A stretch of 37,616 nt of DNA from Candidatus Woesearchaeota archaeon (GTDB lineage Archaea > Nanobdellota > Nanobdellia > Woesearchaeales > GCA-2687795), in assembly GCA_030753365.1 (NCBI GenBank), contig JASMCJ010000050.1, positions 1 through 37,616 of the forward strand, written 5' to 3'. The notes under the pieces are model-generated. The model saw only the letters and a list, made by a program, of their open reading frames with translations. It was not told where the DNA came from and searched no databases. The translations under genes were made by a program, and so were the position numbers. Positions 14,631 through 22,714 of the stretch are shown one piece after another (within the stretch, counting starts at the first letter, position 1; each line of letters begins with the position of its first letter).

Positions 14631-15407
14631 TTAAATTGTGTCTTTTTTTGGTTTTATCGCCTTCAACAAAACCAATCCGCCAATAAACATAATCACTGAT
14701 AACACCTGCCCCATTGATAAGCCAAAGATTATAAAGCCAAGCTGGGAATCAGGTACTCTTACAAATTCTACAAAGAATCTTAACGAAGAATACATGAGGA
14801 TAAAGATTGAAAATAAGTATCCTTTTGGCAGGTTTTTCTTATTTAATGTCCATAACACTGAGAATATGAATAGATTCTTAAGCGATTCATAGATTTGCGA
14901 TGGATGTCTAAAACCTTCTGCTCCTTTAAATTTAACAGCCCATGGAAGATTAGTTACTCTGCCATACAATTCTCCATTAAGGAAGTTGCCTATCCTTCCA
15001 AGAGCTAAAGCAATGCTAAGAGGTATTACTATGATATCACCTAATTCTAAAAAAGATACTTTCTTCTTTTTACAGAATATTAGGGTAGCTACAATAGAAC
15101 CTATAAAACCTCCATGGAAAGATAAGCCGCCATGCCATATTGCAAATATATCTAAAGGATGAGCTAAGAAATATTTTGGATTGTAAACAAGCACATAAAA
15201 CAACCTTGAACCTAAGATAACGCCAATCAATAGATAAAACAATAAGTCTGTGACATCATCCTTGGTTATATCCAGCCCTTTCTTTTTGATTATATAATTT
15301 ATTAAAAAATAAGCTATCACAAACCCAAGCACATAGATTATGCCATAGTACCTTATTTGGAATGGACCTAAACTAAACAATATAGGATTTATGTTATGAT
15401 AGAACAT
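14631..15407 (-). CDS. lgt: prolipoprotein diacylglyceryl transferase
   Basis: A 258-residue polytopic membrane enzyme that transfers diacylglyceryl from phospholipid to the lipobox cysteine of prolipoproteins. The diagnostic bacterial Lgt motifs are all present: HGGLSFHGG at 92-100, the signature GRIGNFLNGELYG at 137-149, RHPSQIYE at 167-174 and RFFVEFVRVPD at 210-220, with about seven hydrophobic segments. Lgt is a bacterial protein family, rarely seen in archaea, and archaeal lipids are ethers of opposite glycerol stereochemistry, so the lipid donor is an open question. It lies 38 nt after the pseudouridine synthase gene on the same strand. Two lipobox proteins (22012 and 35860) are encoded in this window. 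Confidence 0.95.
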   Translation of the reverse strand: MFYHNINPILFSLGPFQIRYYGIIYVLGFVIAYFLINYIIKKKGLDITKDDVTDLLFYLLIGVILGSRLFYVLVYNPKYFLAHPLDIFAIWHGGLSFHGGFIGSIVATLIFCKKKKVSFLELGDIIVIPLSIALALGRIGNFLNGELYGRVTNLPWAVKFKGAEGFRHPSQIYESLKNLFIFSVLWTLNKKNLPKGYLFSIFILMYSSLRFFVEFVRVPDSQLGFIIFGLSMGQVLSVIMFIGGLVLLKAIKPKKDTI

Positions 15408-15445
15408 TTTAATAGAATTATAATAGCTTTTACTAATAAAGGTTT

Positions 15446-16129
15446 CTATGATTCAAATACCCTTTCCTTATCCTTTTCTGTCAGATTCCTATATTCTTCT
15501 GGCTTTAAATTCCCAAGCTCAAGATTGCCTATTTTAATCCTTTTCAGAGAAATCACCTTAAATTCTAACTCTTCAAGTATTTTCCTTATAATTCTATTCT
15601 TGCCTTCATGGATGGTTATCTCAATCAATCTAAGACCATGCTTCTTAACCTGCGCAGGAGCAGTTTTCTCTCCTTCAAGCCTCATGCCTCGTTCAATTAG
15701 TTTAATCTTATTATAACTTATAGGATTATTTATTTCTGCCATATATGTTTTATTGACTTCATATCTTGGATGCATTACTTTGTTTGCAAAATCTCCATCA
15801 TTAGTAAGAAGCAATAAGCCTGAACTATTATAATCAAGCCTTCCTATAGGGAACACTCTTTCTTTAACATTAATAAAATCCATTACTGTTTTATATTGAG
15901 GATCTGTTAATGCTGTTACACATCCTAAAGGCTTATGAAACATAATATAGACCTTCTCCTGCTTTTTGACAAGCTTGCCATCAACAGAGATTTTATCTTC
16001 CTCAGAAGCTTTGTCTCCTATAGAGATTACTTTCCCGTTTACTTTAACCCTGCCTTCTTTTATGATTTCTTCAGCTTTCCTTCTGGATATATATCCATAG
16101 TTGCTTAATAGTTTTTGTACGCGGTCCAT
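15446..16129 (-). CDS. RsuA/RluB/RluE/RluF-family pseudouridine synthase
   Basis: A 227-residue rRNA pseudouridine synthase. An S4 RNA-binding domain (residues 1-60; RVQKLLSNYGYISRRKAEEI, then GRVKVNGKV) is followed by the catalytic domain with the signature GRLDYNSSGLLLLTNDG, the Asp of GRLD being the nucleophile. The C-terminal EGKNRIIRKI segment is also typical. This family is mainly bacterial. The start at ATG 16129 has a TATA box (16151-16159) 26 nt upstream; the frame extends further but would cross the promoter. The next gene downstream is lgt, also bacterial in type, so both may have come in together. Confidence 0.93.
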   Translation of the reverse strand: MDRVQKLLSNYGYISRRKAEEIIKEGRVKVNGKVISIGDKASEEDKISVDGKLVKKQEKVYIMFHKPLGCVTALTDPQYKTVMDFINVKERVFPIGRLDYNSSGLLLLTNDGDFANKVMHPRYEVNKTYMAEINNPISYNKIKLIERGMRLEGEKTAPAQVKKHGLRLIEITIHEGKNRIIRKILEELEFKVISLKRIKIGNLELGNLKPEEYRNLTEKDKERVFES

Positions 16130-16150
16130 AATAACCAAACTGCTGGCTAT

Positions 16151-16159
16151 AGATATAAA
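16151..16159 (-). promoter_or_regulatory. TATA box for the pseudouridine synthase-lgt pair
   Basis: TTTATATCT on the minus strand, centre 26 nt before the ATG at 16129. It is back to back with the promoter of the plus-strand GTPase gene. Confidence 0.55.
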
Positions 16160-16180
16160 TGTTACTGATTGAAACAAACC

Positions 16181-16189
16181 TTTTTAAAC
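16181..16189 (+). promoter_or_regulatory. TATA box for the permuted GTPase gene
   Basis: TTTTTAAAC, centre 26 nt before the ATG at 16211. Confidence 0.5.
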
Positions 16190-16210
16190 AACCAATGCAG
16201 ATAATACATT

Positions 16211-16963
16211 ATGAGGAAAGGATTTTGGACTGTTGCTAAGCAGATCATAAAGAAAGCTGATATTGTGCTTGAAGTGTTAGATGCAAGAATGCCAGAACTT
16301 ACAAGGAATAAACAGATGGAAAAAAATGCTGCAAAGTGCAGGAAACCTCTTATTCTCGTTATAAACAAAGGGGACCTTGTGTCATCCACTACAAAGACAT
16401 ATTTGAGGAAAAGGTATCAGAACCATCTTCTTATATCATCCAAGCTTTCAAAAGGCATAAACGAATTAGTAGAGATGATAAAAAGCAGAATAAATAGAAA
16501 AGAGATAAGGGTTGCAGTTATAGGCTATCCTAATACTGGCAAAAGCTCGCTTATTAACAGGCTGTCTAAAGGCGGCAAGGTAAGGACAAGCTCTGAGTCT
16601 GGGTTTACTAAAGGGCTCCAGTTGATTGCAGGCAAAGAAAACCTTAGGCTGTTTGACACGCCGGGAGTAGTGCCATTTGAGGAAAGGGATGATATCAGGC
16701 TTGGCCTTATGTCAGGCATAAGCCCTTCAAAATTGGAAGACCCTGAGATGGTTGCATGCGAGCTTATCAAAATATTCAAAGAGAACAATCCTAAAGCTCT
16801 TAAGAGAGCTTATGGAGTTGACCCAAAAGGTAAAATCCCCGATGACTTCTTAGTAGAATTTGGCAGGAAGAAGAACATGCTTAAGAAGAAGGGAGAAATA
16901 GATGAAAGAAGGGCTGCTATCCAACTTCTCATTGATTGGCATAAAGGTAAGATAAAGCTTTGA
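16211..16963 (+). CDS. circularly permuted GTPase (YlqF/RbgA/MTG1-like)
   Basis: A 250-residue GTPase whose motifs appear in permuted order: G4 NKGD near residue 54, G5-like SSK (residues 75-77), then G1 GYPNTGKSS, a threonine switch segment and G3 DTPG. This order defines the YlqF/YawG family of ribosome-assembly GTPases acting on the large subunit. The C-terminal helical domain is shorter than in bacterial RbgA. It is monocistronic-looking, with its own TATA box, and precedes the Ski2-like helicase by about 50 nt. Confidence 0.92.
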   Translation: MRKGFWTVAKQIIKKADIVLEVLDARMPELTRNKQMEKNAAKCRKPLILVINKGDLVSSTTKTYLRKRYQNHLLISSKLSKGINELVEMIKSRINRKEIRVAVIGYPNTGKSSLINRLSKGGKVRTSSESGFTKGLQLIAGKENLRLFDTPGVVPFEERDDIRLGLMSGISPSKLEDPEMVACELIKIFKENNPKALKRAYGVDPKGKIPDDFLVEFGRKKNMLKKKGEIDERRAAIQLLIDWHKGKIKL

Positions 16964-16984
16964 TTCCCTCTATAAAAGAACAAC

Positions 16985-16993
16985 TTTAATAAA
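16985..16993 (+). promoter_or_regulatory. TATA box for the helicase gene
   Basis: TTTAATAAA, centre 27 nt before the ATG at 17016. Confidence 0.5.
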
Positions 16994-17015
16994 CACTCTT
17001 GTTTCTCACTTATTT

Positions 17016-18938
17016 ATGGAATACAAAGGATTAGTTTTAGATAAATTCCAGGAAGATGCAATAAAAGCTATTGAAGACAACCATTCTGTTGTAGTCTCAG
17101 CTCCAACAGGTTCAGGAAAAACCTTAATTGGAGATTATATTATTAACAAAGATATTAAGAAAGGAATACGAGTTATTTACACTGCTCCTATCAAAGCGCT
17201 TTCCAATCAAAAGTATAAAGAGTTCTCAACAGATTATGGTGAAAAGAATGTTGGCCTTCTTACAGGCGACATTGTAAAGAATCCTGGCGCTCCCATTCTT
17301 ATTATGACCACTGAGATTTACAGGAACATGGCGCTTATCAATGATCCAATGCTTGACTCTGTGTCTTATGTTATTTTTGATGAAATACATTTCATTAACG
17401 ATATAGAAAGGGGTTATGTTTGGGAAGAGTCTATCATTTTCTCAAAGCTTAAAGTAAGATTTCTCTGCCTTTCTGCTACTATCCCAAACGCTGAAGAGTT
17501 CGCTGACTGGATAAGGTCTATCAAAAGGCATAAGGTTGATGTGATAAAGCACACAAAGAGAAGCGTTCCTTTGCATAGAAGGTTCTATGACTCTGAACTA
17601 GGCATTTCAACATTGGAAGAAATTAAAGATGTTAAAGATATCCCTGATTACAAGTATGTAAGAGGTAGGTCAAGGAGAAGACAGCCAAAGATTATACCTC
17701 CTTCGCATGTTGAGCTTATAAAAGAGATAAAAGATAAATTGCCAGGCTTCTTTTTCAACTTTTCAAGAAAGAAGTGTCAGGATAACGCTCTTGAGCTTGC
17801 AAAAGCAAATATATTTGATATTAACCATGAGATTAATTCTATCATTAGAAATAAACTTTCAGAAGCTTCTCCTGAGATTAATAATCTCCAGTCCACAAAG
17901 ATGTTAAGACAGACTTTGCCTTATGGCATTGGCTTCCATCATGCAGGATTAATTCCTATAATGAAGGAATTGGTTGAAGAACTTTTCTCTAAAGGGCTTA
18001 TCAAAGTGCTTTACACCACTGAAACTTTTGCAGTGGGAATAAATATGCCTGCAAAGACTGTCTGCTTTGAATCTCTTAGGAAATTTGACGGTGTAAATTT
18101 CAGGTTCCTTAACTCAAAGGAATATTTCCAGATTGCAGGCAGAGCAGGAAGAAGAGGTATTGACAAGGAAGGCTTTGTGTATTCAATGGTTGACAGGAGA
18201 GACTTTGATTATGGATTGATGAAAAGGATTACAGGCTCTGATATCGAGCCTATAAAGTCACAGTTCAGGCTTTCTGTAAACACTGTGCTTAACCTTATCA
18301 AGATGCATGAACAGAAAGAGATTGAAAGGATATTGAAAAGAAATTTCTATACTTTCCAGAAGTATGGAAGAAACTTTGACAAGTCAAAGAAAGGAGAAGT
18401 GTTTTACACTTTTAATAACATAAAGAAAAAATTGTCAAGAATGAATTATATACAACAGAACTTCCTCACAGAAAAGGGTGAGTTTGCTTCAAGGATTTAT
18501 GCTGACGAAATCCTATTAGGAGAAATCTTTGCAACCGACTTTTATAAAAAGCTTAACGAATATCAAATGCTTATGCTTATTGCCTGCGTTTGTTATGAAC
18601 CAAGGAAGAGGACAGAGTTTTACAAAGAATACCCATCAAAAGATACCAAAGACCTTTTCAACAAGTTAGGCAATGACAAATATTTCCGAAAGAACAGGAA
18701 GTTCAATCATATCAAAGAGCTTACTGCAATGGTTCATCCATGCTACCATGGAAAAGATATCTTTGAAATCATGGATAACACTAACTTTCTTGAAGGCGAT
18801 TTAATAAGGTTTTTCAGGCAGATCCTTGACAGGATGGGACAGATAAAGGCTGCCACTCATGATAATGTGCTGATTGACATGCTTAACAACTGTCAAAAGA
18901 TTATCAATGATTGTTTAAGAGATATTGATATTATATAG
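17016..18938 (+). CDS. Ski2/Mtr4-like DExH-box helicase
   Basis: A 640-residue superfamily 2 helicase. Motif I is APTGSGKT (29-36), motif II DEIH (122-125), motif III SAT (153-155) and motif VI QIAGRAGRRG; HHAG and TETFAVGINMPAKT are characteristic of the Ski2-like group. Compared with Hel308 it has only a short C-terminal region and no obvious ratchet or HhH domains, and it is closer to Mtr4/Ski2/DOB1 RNA helicases. RNA unwinding for an exosome-like or rRNA process is likely, but DNA substrates cannot be excluded. The next gene's true start lies after its stop. Confidence 0.9.
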   Translation: MEYKGLVLDKFQEDAIKAIEDNHSVVVSAPTGSGKTLIGDYIINKDIKKGIRVIYTAPIKALSNQKYKEFSTDYGEKNVGLLTGDIVKNPGAPILIMTTEIYRNMALINDPMLDSVSYVIFDEIHFINDIERGYVWEESIIFSKLKVRFLCLSATIPNAEEFADWIRSIKRHKVDVIKHTKRSVPLHRRFYDSELGISTLEEIKDVKDIPDYKYVRGRSRRRQPKIIPPSHVELIKEIKDKLPGFFFNFSRKKCQDNALELAKANIFDINHEINSIIRNKLSEASPEINNLQSTKMLRQTLPYGIGFHHAGLIPIMKELVEELFSKGLIKVLYTTETFAVGINMPAKTVCFESLRKFDGVNFRFLNSKEYFQIAGRAGRRGIDKEGFVYSMVDRRDFDYGLMKRITGSDIEPIKSQFRLSVNTVLNLIKMHEQKEIERILKRNFYTFQKYGRNFDKSKKGEVFYTFNNIKKKLSRMNYIQQNFLTEKGEFASRIYADEILLGEIFATDFYKKLNEYQMLMLIACVCYEPRKRTEFYKEYPSKDTKDLFNKLGNDKYFRKNRKFNHIKELTAMVHPCYHGKDIFEIMDNTNFLEGDLIRFFRQILDRMGQIKAATHDNVLIDMLNNCQKIINDCLRDIDII

Positions 18939-18969
18939 TTCATCTTTCTCAACGCTAAAAACAGCAATC

Positions 18970-18978
18970 TTTATTAAA
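18970..18978 (+). promoter_or_regulatory. TATA box for the RecB-like nuclease gene
   Basis: TTTATTAAA, centre 26 nt before the ATG at 19000. It supports starting that gene at 19000 rather than inside the helicase gene. Confidence 0.5.
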
Positions 18979-18999
18979 CAAACTGAATTATCTTTCTTT

Positions 19000-20151
19000 A
19001 TGACAAACTATTCGCATTCAAGGCTTAACACATTTGGGCAATGCAAATACAAGTATAAGCTTCAATATATTGACAAGGTTAAGGTTGATATTCCCACCAC
19101 TGTTGAAGCTTTCATGGGTAGTATTGTGCATAAGACACTAGAAAAACTTTACAATGACCTTAAGTATCAAAGAGTTAATGAGCTAAAAGATTTACTTGTA
19201 ATTTATAATGATAACTGGGATAAGGAATGGATTGATGACATTCTTATAGTAAAGAAAGAGTACACTGCTGACGATTATAAGAAATCAGGCGAGAAGTTTA
19301 TTACTGATTATTATAACCATTACAAACCATTTGACCAGTTGACTATCATAGGCCTTGAAACAGAGGATACTATGCTTCTTCCTGACGGAAACAGATACCA
19401 TATAAGGATTGATAAGCTTGCCTGCAAGGATGATATTTATTATGTTTGCGATTATAAGACAAACAGGTGGATGAAAGACCAGGCTGAAGCTGATGAAGAC
19501 AGCCAGTTGGCTATGTATTCCATTTGGGTTAAGAACAGGTTTAAGGATGCAAAGAAAGTTATCCTTTTATGGCACATGCTAGCCTTTGATAAGGAAGTTG
19601 TTTCTGAAAGAACTGACGAACAGCTTCAGAAACTCCAGGATGAAACTGTTGCAAAGATTAAAGAGGTTGAAGGATGCAAAGAGTTTCCTACTACTGTTAC
19701 AAAACTTTGCGATTACTGCATTTTTAAAGAATTATGCCCCGCCTTTAAGCACGAAGCAGAATTGGGAGAGAAAACAGTTGAAGAGTTCAAGGATGATGAC
19801 GGCGTTAAGATTATTGATGAATTTTCACAATTGCAGACACAGAAGAAAGAGGTTCAAACAAAGCTGGCTGATATTAAAACAAAACTAGTTAGCTTTGCCA
19901 AACAGAAAGAGCTTAGTATTGTGTATGGCTCTAACAAGAAAGCTTCTGTAAAGCAGTATTTTAAGGTTGTTTACCCTGAAGATAAGCAGGATTTTGTTAA
20001 TCTAATCAAAGAAAAAGGCTTATATGATGAGTTTTCAGGCTTGAACTATCTTAAATTAGGTCCAAGAATTATTAAGAACACAATAGATAAGGACGTTATA
20101 GGCTTAACTCACAAAGAAGAGGATTACAGGGTTTCTCTGTCCAATAGGTAA
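19000..20151 (+). CDS. PD-(D/E)XK nuclease with iron-sulfur-staple cysteines (RecB/Cas4/AddB-like)
   Basis: A 383-residue nuclease of the RecB-nuclease superfamily. GSIVHKTLE at 40-48 supplies the conserved His44, RIDKL at 136-140 the metal-binding Asp, CDYKT at 150-154 the catalytic Asp-x-Lys, and SQLAMY at 168-173 the QxxxY motif. Cysteines at 15, 237, 240 and 246 have the Cys...CxxCx5C arrangement of the 4Fe-4S staple seen in AddB and Cas4. No Cas genes are nearby, so a repair exonuclease is more likely than a CRISPR adaptation protein. The C-terminal third after residue 255 (with TQKKEVQTKLADIKTKL) is an extra helical region. Confidence 0.9.
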   Translation: MTNYSHSRLNTFGQCKYKYKLQYIDKVKVDIPTTVEAFMGSIVHKTLEKLYNDLKYQRVNELKDLLVIYNDNWDKEWIDDILIVKKEYTADDYKKSGEKFITDYYNHYKPFDQLTIIGLETEDTMLLPDGNRYHIRIDKLACKDDIYYVCDYKTNRWMKDQAEADEDSQLAMYSIWVKNRFKDAKKVILLWHMLAFDKEVVSERTDEQLQKLQDETVAKIKEVEGCKEFPTTVTKLCDYCIFKELCPAFKHEAELGEKTVEEFKDDDGVKIIDEFSQLQTQKKEVQTKLADIKTKLVSFAKQKELSIVYGSNKKASVKQYFKVVYPEDKQDFVNLIKEKGLYDEFSGLNYLKLGPRIIKNTIDKDVIGLTHKEEDYRVSLSNR

Positions 20152-20183
20152 TTTCTTCTATTTACTGCTAAAAAGGGACAAAA

Positions 20184-20331
20184 CCGAAAGATTTATAAAG
20201 GATGAACCCCACCTAGACTATAACAAGAGAAAAAGGGATCTAGTGGCTTTAGAATAACAAGTTTAGAAGAAGCCAATTATGGAAAATGAATTCCATAAGA
20301 ACTGATTTCTTTTTTTGAGGTAAATTAAAAT
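20184..20331 (+). promoter_or_regulatory. strong promoter and structured leader before the DHH gene
   Basis: CCGAAAGATTTATAAAGG (20184-20201) is a good BRE-TATA pair. A start about 26 nt after the TATA centre would be near 20221, leaving a leader of about 110 nt, long compared with the leaderless genes around it. The leader contains GGCTT...AAGCC, then a hairpin ATGGAA (20279-20284) with TTCCAT (20291-20296). A run of seven T follows, immediately before the GAGGT ribosome-binding site and the ATG at 20332. This could be an attenuator or a separate small RNA ending at the T run. Confidence 0.45.
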
Positions 20332-21852
20332 ATGAAAAACGAAAATAAAAATAGACCTAGTTATAATAAGGTCAAAAAGAATGTAGAATCAATAATCAAT
20401 CTTAAAGATAATGATTATTTTAAAGGTACTGTTAAGGTCCTTAGAAAGGCACAGCCAGGTCCAGTAATTCTTACTGTAAGCGATGGTTATGGTATTGTTG
20501 ATGCTGTTTCAAAGGAATGCAAGTTTGACGCAGAAGACGTTGTTGAACTTGAAGGCTATGTTAATGAAAGAGCTGGAAAGCTGCAGGTTGAAATAAAGTA
20601 TATTAAGAAGTCTGATAAAGATTTTAATGCTATAATTGACCAGAAAAGCAAGCCGGTTGAAAGAAAGTTAAGTGTTCAGTCTGATAACTTAACCATGTTG
20701 AAACCGCATTTTATAAGGATTGCTAAAAGAATAAGAAAAGCTGTTATTGAAAACCAGCCAATTATTATAAGACATCATGCTGATGCAGATGGTATCATAG
20801 CAGGGCTTTCTATTGAGAAAGCATGCAAATTATTTATGGAAGAGATTAAAGCTAATCCTGAATATAGTTTATTCAGAAGCCCTAGTAAAGCGCCTTTCTA
20901 TGAAAAGATGGACGTTTTAAGAGATATTTCTTTTACAAAGAAGCTTTTGGAAAGCCATGGGCAGAAAAAACCCTTAATTTTAGTGTTAGATAACGGTTCT
21001 ACACCAGAAGATGTGTTCGCTATGAAGACATTGAAGATATTAGGCTTTGATGTTATTGTTGTTGACCATCATAATCCAGTTGTTTTAGAGAATAATAAGA
21101 CTGCAGTATGCCCTTATGTTCTTGACCATCTTAATCCATATATGCATGGATTGGACGGCCAGTTCAGCGCAGGCATGCTTTGTTATGAAATTGGAAGACT
21201 TATTCATAAAAATTTTGAAGAGCCTTTGTTTCCAGCAGTTTCTGCTATAGGAGACAGATGCGAAATTTATGAAGCTAAAGAATACATAAAAAATTCTAAG
21301 TTAGAGTTAAGCAAGCTTCAAAAGATAGTTATTGCTATTGACTTCCTTGCATACCAGTTAAGGTTTGATAGCGGTAAAGGTATCTATAAGGATGTTTTTG
21401 ATAAGCAGGAGTTCACAGAACTTATTAATGAAGAAGTTAATAAGGGCGTTGAGACCCAGCTTCAGAGCACTCTGCCTTATCTAAGGACACAGGAAATCAA
21501 TGGAGTGATATATTCCAATATTGACATTGAGAAATATACTCTTAGGTTCACTTATCCTAATCCAGGAAAGGTTATTGGAATGATCCATGATAAAGTGGCT
21601 TTAGGCAAAGAGAATACTCCTGTGATTACCATTGGATATTTATCTGACATGGTTATCATAAGGGCTACAAAGCCAGTTCTACCTGTGGCTAAGATTATAA
21701 AGAAGCTGCAGAAGGACATTCCTCAGGCTAACCCTGATGGCGGTGGTCATGAGTGCGCTGGAAGCATTAAGTTTGTTTCTGCTCATTTAACAACCGTGCT
21801 TGAGAACATCAAGCAGCAGATAAAGGATTTGAACTTCATTGAGAAGGAATAA
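20332..21852 (+). CDS. OB-fold plus DHH/DHHA1 phosphoesterase (RecJ-like)
   Basis: A 506-residue protein. Residues about 28-95 look like an OB-fold (DYFKGTVKVLRKAQPGPVIL). The DHH domain follows with RHHADADG (147-154), VLDNGS (218-223) and VVDHHNP (243-249), and the C-terminal DHHA1 domain has GGGHECAGSI. This is an archaeal RecJ-like single-strand exonuclease/phosphodiesterase architecture; Cdc45/GINS-associated GAN nuclease is a related candidate, but the OB-DHH arrangement could also act on RNA or oligonucleotides. Metal-binding residues appear intact. Translation probably uses GAGGT 11 nt before the ATG. Confidence 0.88.
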   Translation: MKNENKNRPSYNKVKKNVESIINLKDNDYFKGTVKVLRKAQPGPVILTVSDGYGIVDAVSKECKFDAEDVVELEGYVNERAGKLQVEIKYIKKSDKDFNAIIDQKSKPVERKLSVQSDNLTMLKPHFIRIAKRIRKAVIENQPIIIRHHADADGIIAGLSIEKACKLFMEEIKANPEYSLFRSPSKAPFYEKMDVLRDISFTKKLLESHGQKKPLILVLDNGSTPEDVFAMKTLKILGFDVIVVDHHNPVVLENNKTAVCPYVLDHLNPYMHGLDGQFSAGMLCYEIGRLIHKNFEEPLFPAVSAIGDRCEIYEAKEYIKNSKLELSKLQKIVIAIDFLAYQLRFDSGKGIYKDVFDKQEFTELINEEVNKGVETQLQSTLPYLRTQEINGVIYSNIDIEKYTLRFTYPNPGKVIGMIHDKVALGKENTPVITIGYLSDMVIIRATKPVLPVAKIIKKLQKDIPQANPDGGGHECAGSIKFVSAHLTTVLENIKQQIKDLNFIEKE

Positions 21853-21870
21853 GAAGTTTAAAGCAATAAA

Positions 21871-21905
21871 AAATCCCAATCGCAGCAAGCTGCGGGGTAT
21901 TTTTA
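21871..21905 (+). terminator. GC-rich hairpin with T tract (terminator or REP-like element)
   Basis: CGCAGC (21881-21886) pairs with GCTGCG (21889-21894) around a minimal loop; CCC before it (21876-21878) can pair with GGG after it, then A-tract with ATTTTT. It lies 20 nt after the DHH gene. Its core GCAAGC and trailing GGGGTAT recur in the next hairpin, so it is also a repeat unit. Confidence 0.5.
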
Positions 21906-21906
21906 G

Positions 21907-21964
21907 TATTTAGTTTGCGTATTAAGCCGATGCAAGCATCGGGGTATAAAACCCAAACTAAATA
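21907..21964. repeat. nested inverted repeat related to the preceding hairpin
   Basis: An 11-bp outer stem, TATTTAGTTTG (21907-21917) with CAAACTAAATA (21954-21964), encloses CCGATGC (21927-21933) with GCATCGG (21936-21942) and then GGTAT. The inner hairpin has the same GCAAGC core and GGGGTAT trailer as the one at 21881-21900, with covarying bases between. It resembles REP-type palindromes. The downstream cyclophilin promoter begins just after. Confidence 0.55.
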
Positions 21965-21982
21965 ATCAAACTTCCGCAACCT

Positions 21983-21991
21983 TTTTATATT
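21983..21991 (+). promoter_or_regulatory. TATA box for the cyclophilin gene
   Basis: TTTTATATT-like box, centre 25 nt before the ATG at 22012, consistent with a leaderless message. Confidence 0.55.
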
Positions 21992-22011
21992 ATTTCTTTT
22001 CACAAAAGAGT

Positions 22012-22566
22012 ATGAAGAAAATATATCTTTATACTTTTGCTGTTTTACTTATTCTTATTACAGGATGTAGTAATAAAACTATGAACAAAGGTGATACTAT
22101 GACAAACAGGATTGCAGTTATTGAAACCAATTATGGTGATATGGAGATTGAATTGTTTGAGAAGAGAGCTCCCATTACAACAAAGAATTTCATTGACTTA
22201 ACAAACAAAGGATTCTATAATGGGCTTGTATTCCACAGAATCATTAAAGATTTTATGGTACAAGGCGGCGACCCTAAAGGAGATGGCACAGGCGGCCCAG
22301 GATATTCTATTAAGGATGAGTTCCATCCAGAGTTAAAGCATGAAAAGGCAGGCATCCTGTCAATGGCTAACTCAGGCCCTGACACTGGAGGCAGCCAGTT
22401 CTTTATTACTTTAGTACCTACACCTTGGCTTGATAACAAGCACGCTGTGTTCGGGCAAATCATTAAAGGTGAAGACGTTCTTGAAGAGATTGGCAATGTA
22501 GCAACTGGAGCTATGGACAAGCCAGTTGAACCGGTCACTGTAAAGAAAGTAACCATAAGATCATAA
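22012..22566 (+). CDS. cyclophilin-type peptidyl-prolyl isomerase, predicted lipoprotein
   Basis: A 184-residue protein. The first 20 residues are a signal sequence ending in a lipobox (ILITGC, Cys19), after which the cyclophilin domain begins ([20 protein letters not shown]). Catalytic and binding motifs are intact: [22 protein letters not shown] and [11 protein letters not shown]. It would be a membrane-anchored folding helper outside the cell. A promoter 25 nt before ATG 22012 supports the full-length start; an internal ATG at 22099 could make a cytoplasmic form. The lipobox fits the presence of lgt at 14631. Confidence 0.92.
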   Translation: MKKIYLYTFAVLLILITGCSNKTMNKGDTMTNRIAVIETNYGDMEIELFEKRAPITTKNFIDLTNKGFYNGLVFHRIIKDFMVQGGDPKGDGTGGPGYSIKDEFHPELKHEKAGILSMANSGPDTGGSQFFITLVPTPWLDNKHAVFGQIIKGEDVLEEIGNVATGAMDKPVEPVTVKKVTIRS

Positions 22567-22570
22567 AAAT

Positions 22571-22655
22571 CTGCCGCAAGCATATTTTTAGGATGCCAGA
22601 GTCGGTGCTATATCCCAAGCCTTTAGGCTTGAGTTTTAGCATAGACTCTCTGCAG
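22571..22655. other. structured intergenic element, candidate small RNA
   Basis: AGAGTC (22598-22603) and TGCTA (22606-22610) pair with TAGCA (22637-22641) and GACTCT (22644-22649) across a 2x2 internal loop. Inside is CAAGCC (22616-22621) with GGCTTG (22626-22631) and a TTTA loop; CTGC (22571-22574) can close with GCAG (22652-22655). It lies between the cyclophilin and RNase H-like genes. It does not fold as a tRNA and contains no clear C/D boxes. A terminator or processed RNA are options. Confidence 0.45.
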
Positions 22656-22714
22656 AACAATAAAACTTTTAAACATCCTTCTTCTCTTTTTCTCCTAAAG
22701 AGAGGTGGGAATAT

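Noticed and set aside
19000-20151. Cas4 annotation for the RecB-like nuclease.
   Set aside because: It shares the fold and iron-sulfur cysteines, but is about twice the length of Cas4 and no other cas gene or array is in the window.
22571-22655. tRNA or C/D-box RNA identity of the structured element.
   Set aside because: No cloverleaf, no T-loop motif, and no RUGAUGA/CUGA pair at suitable distance.
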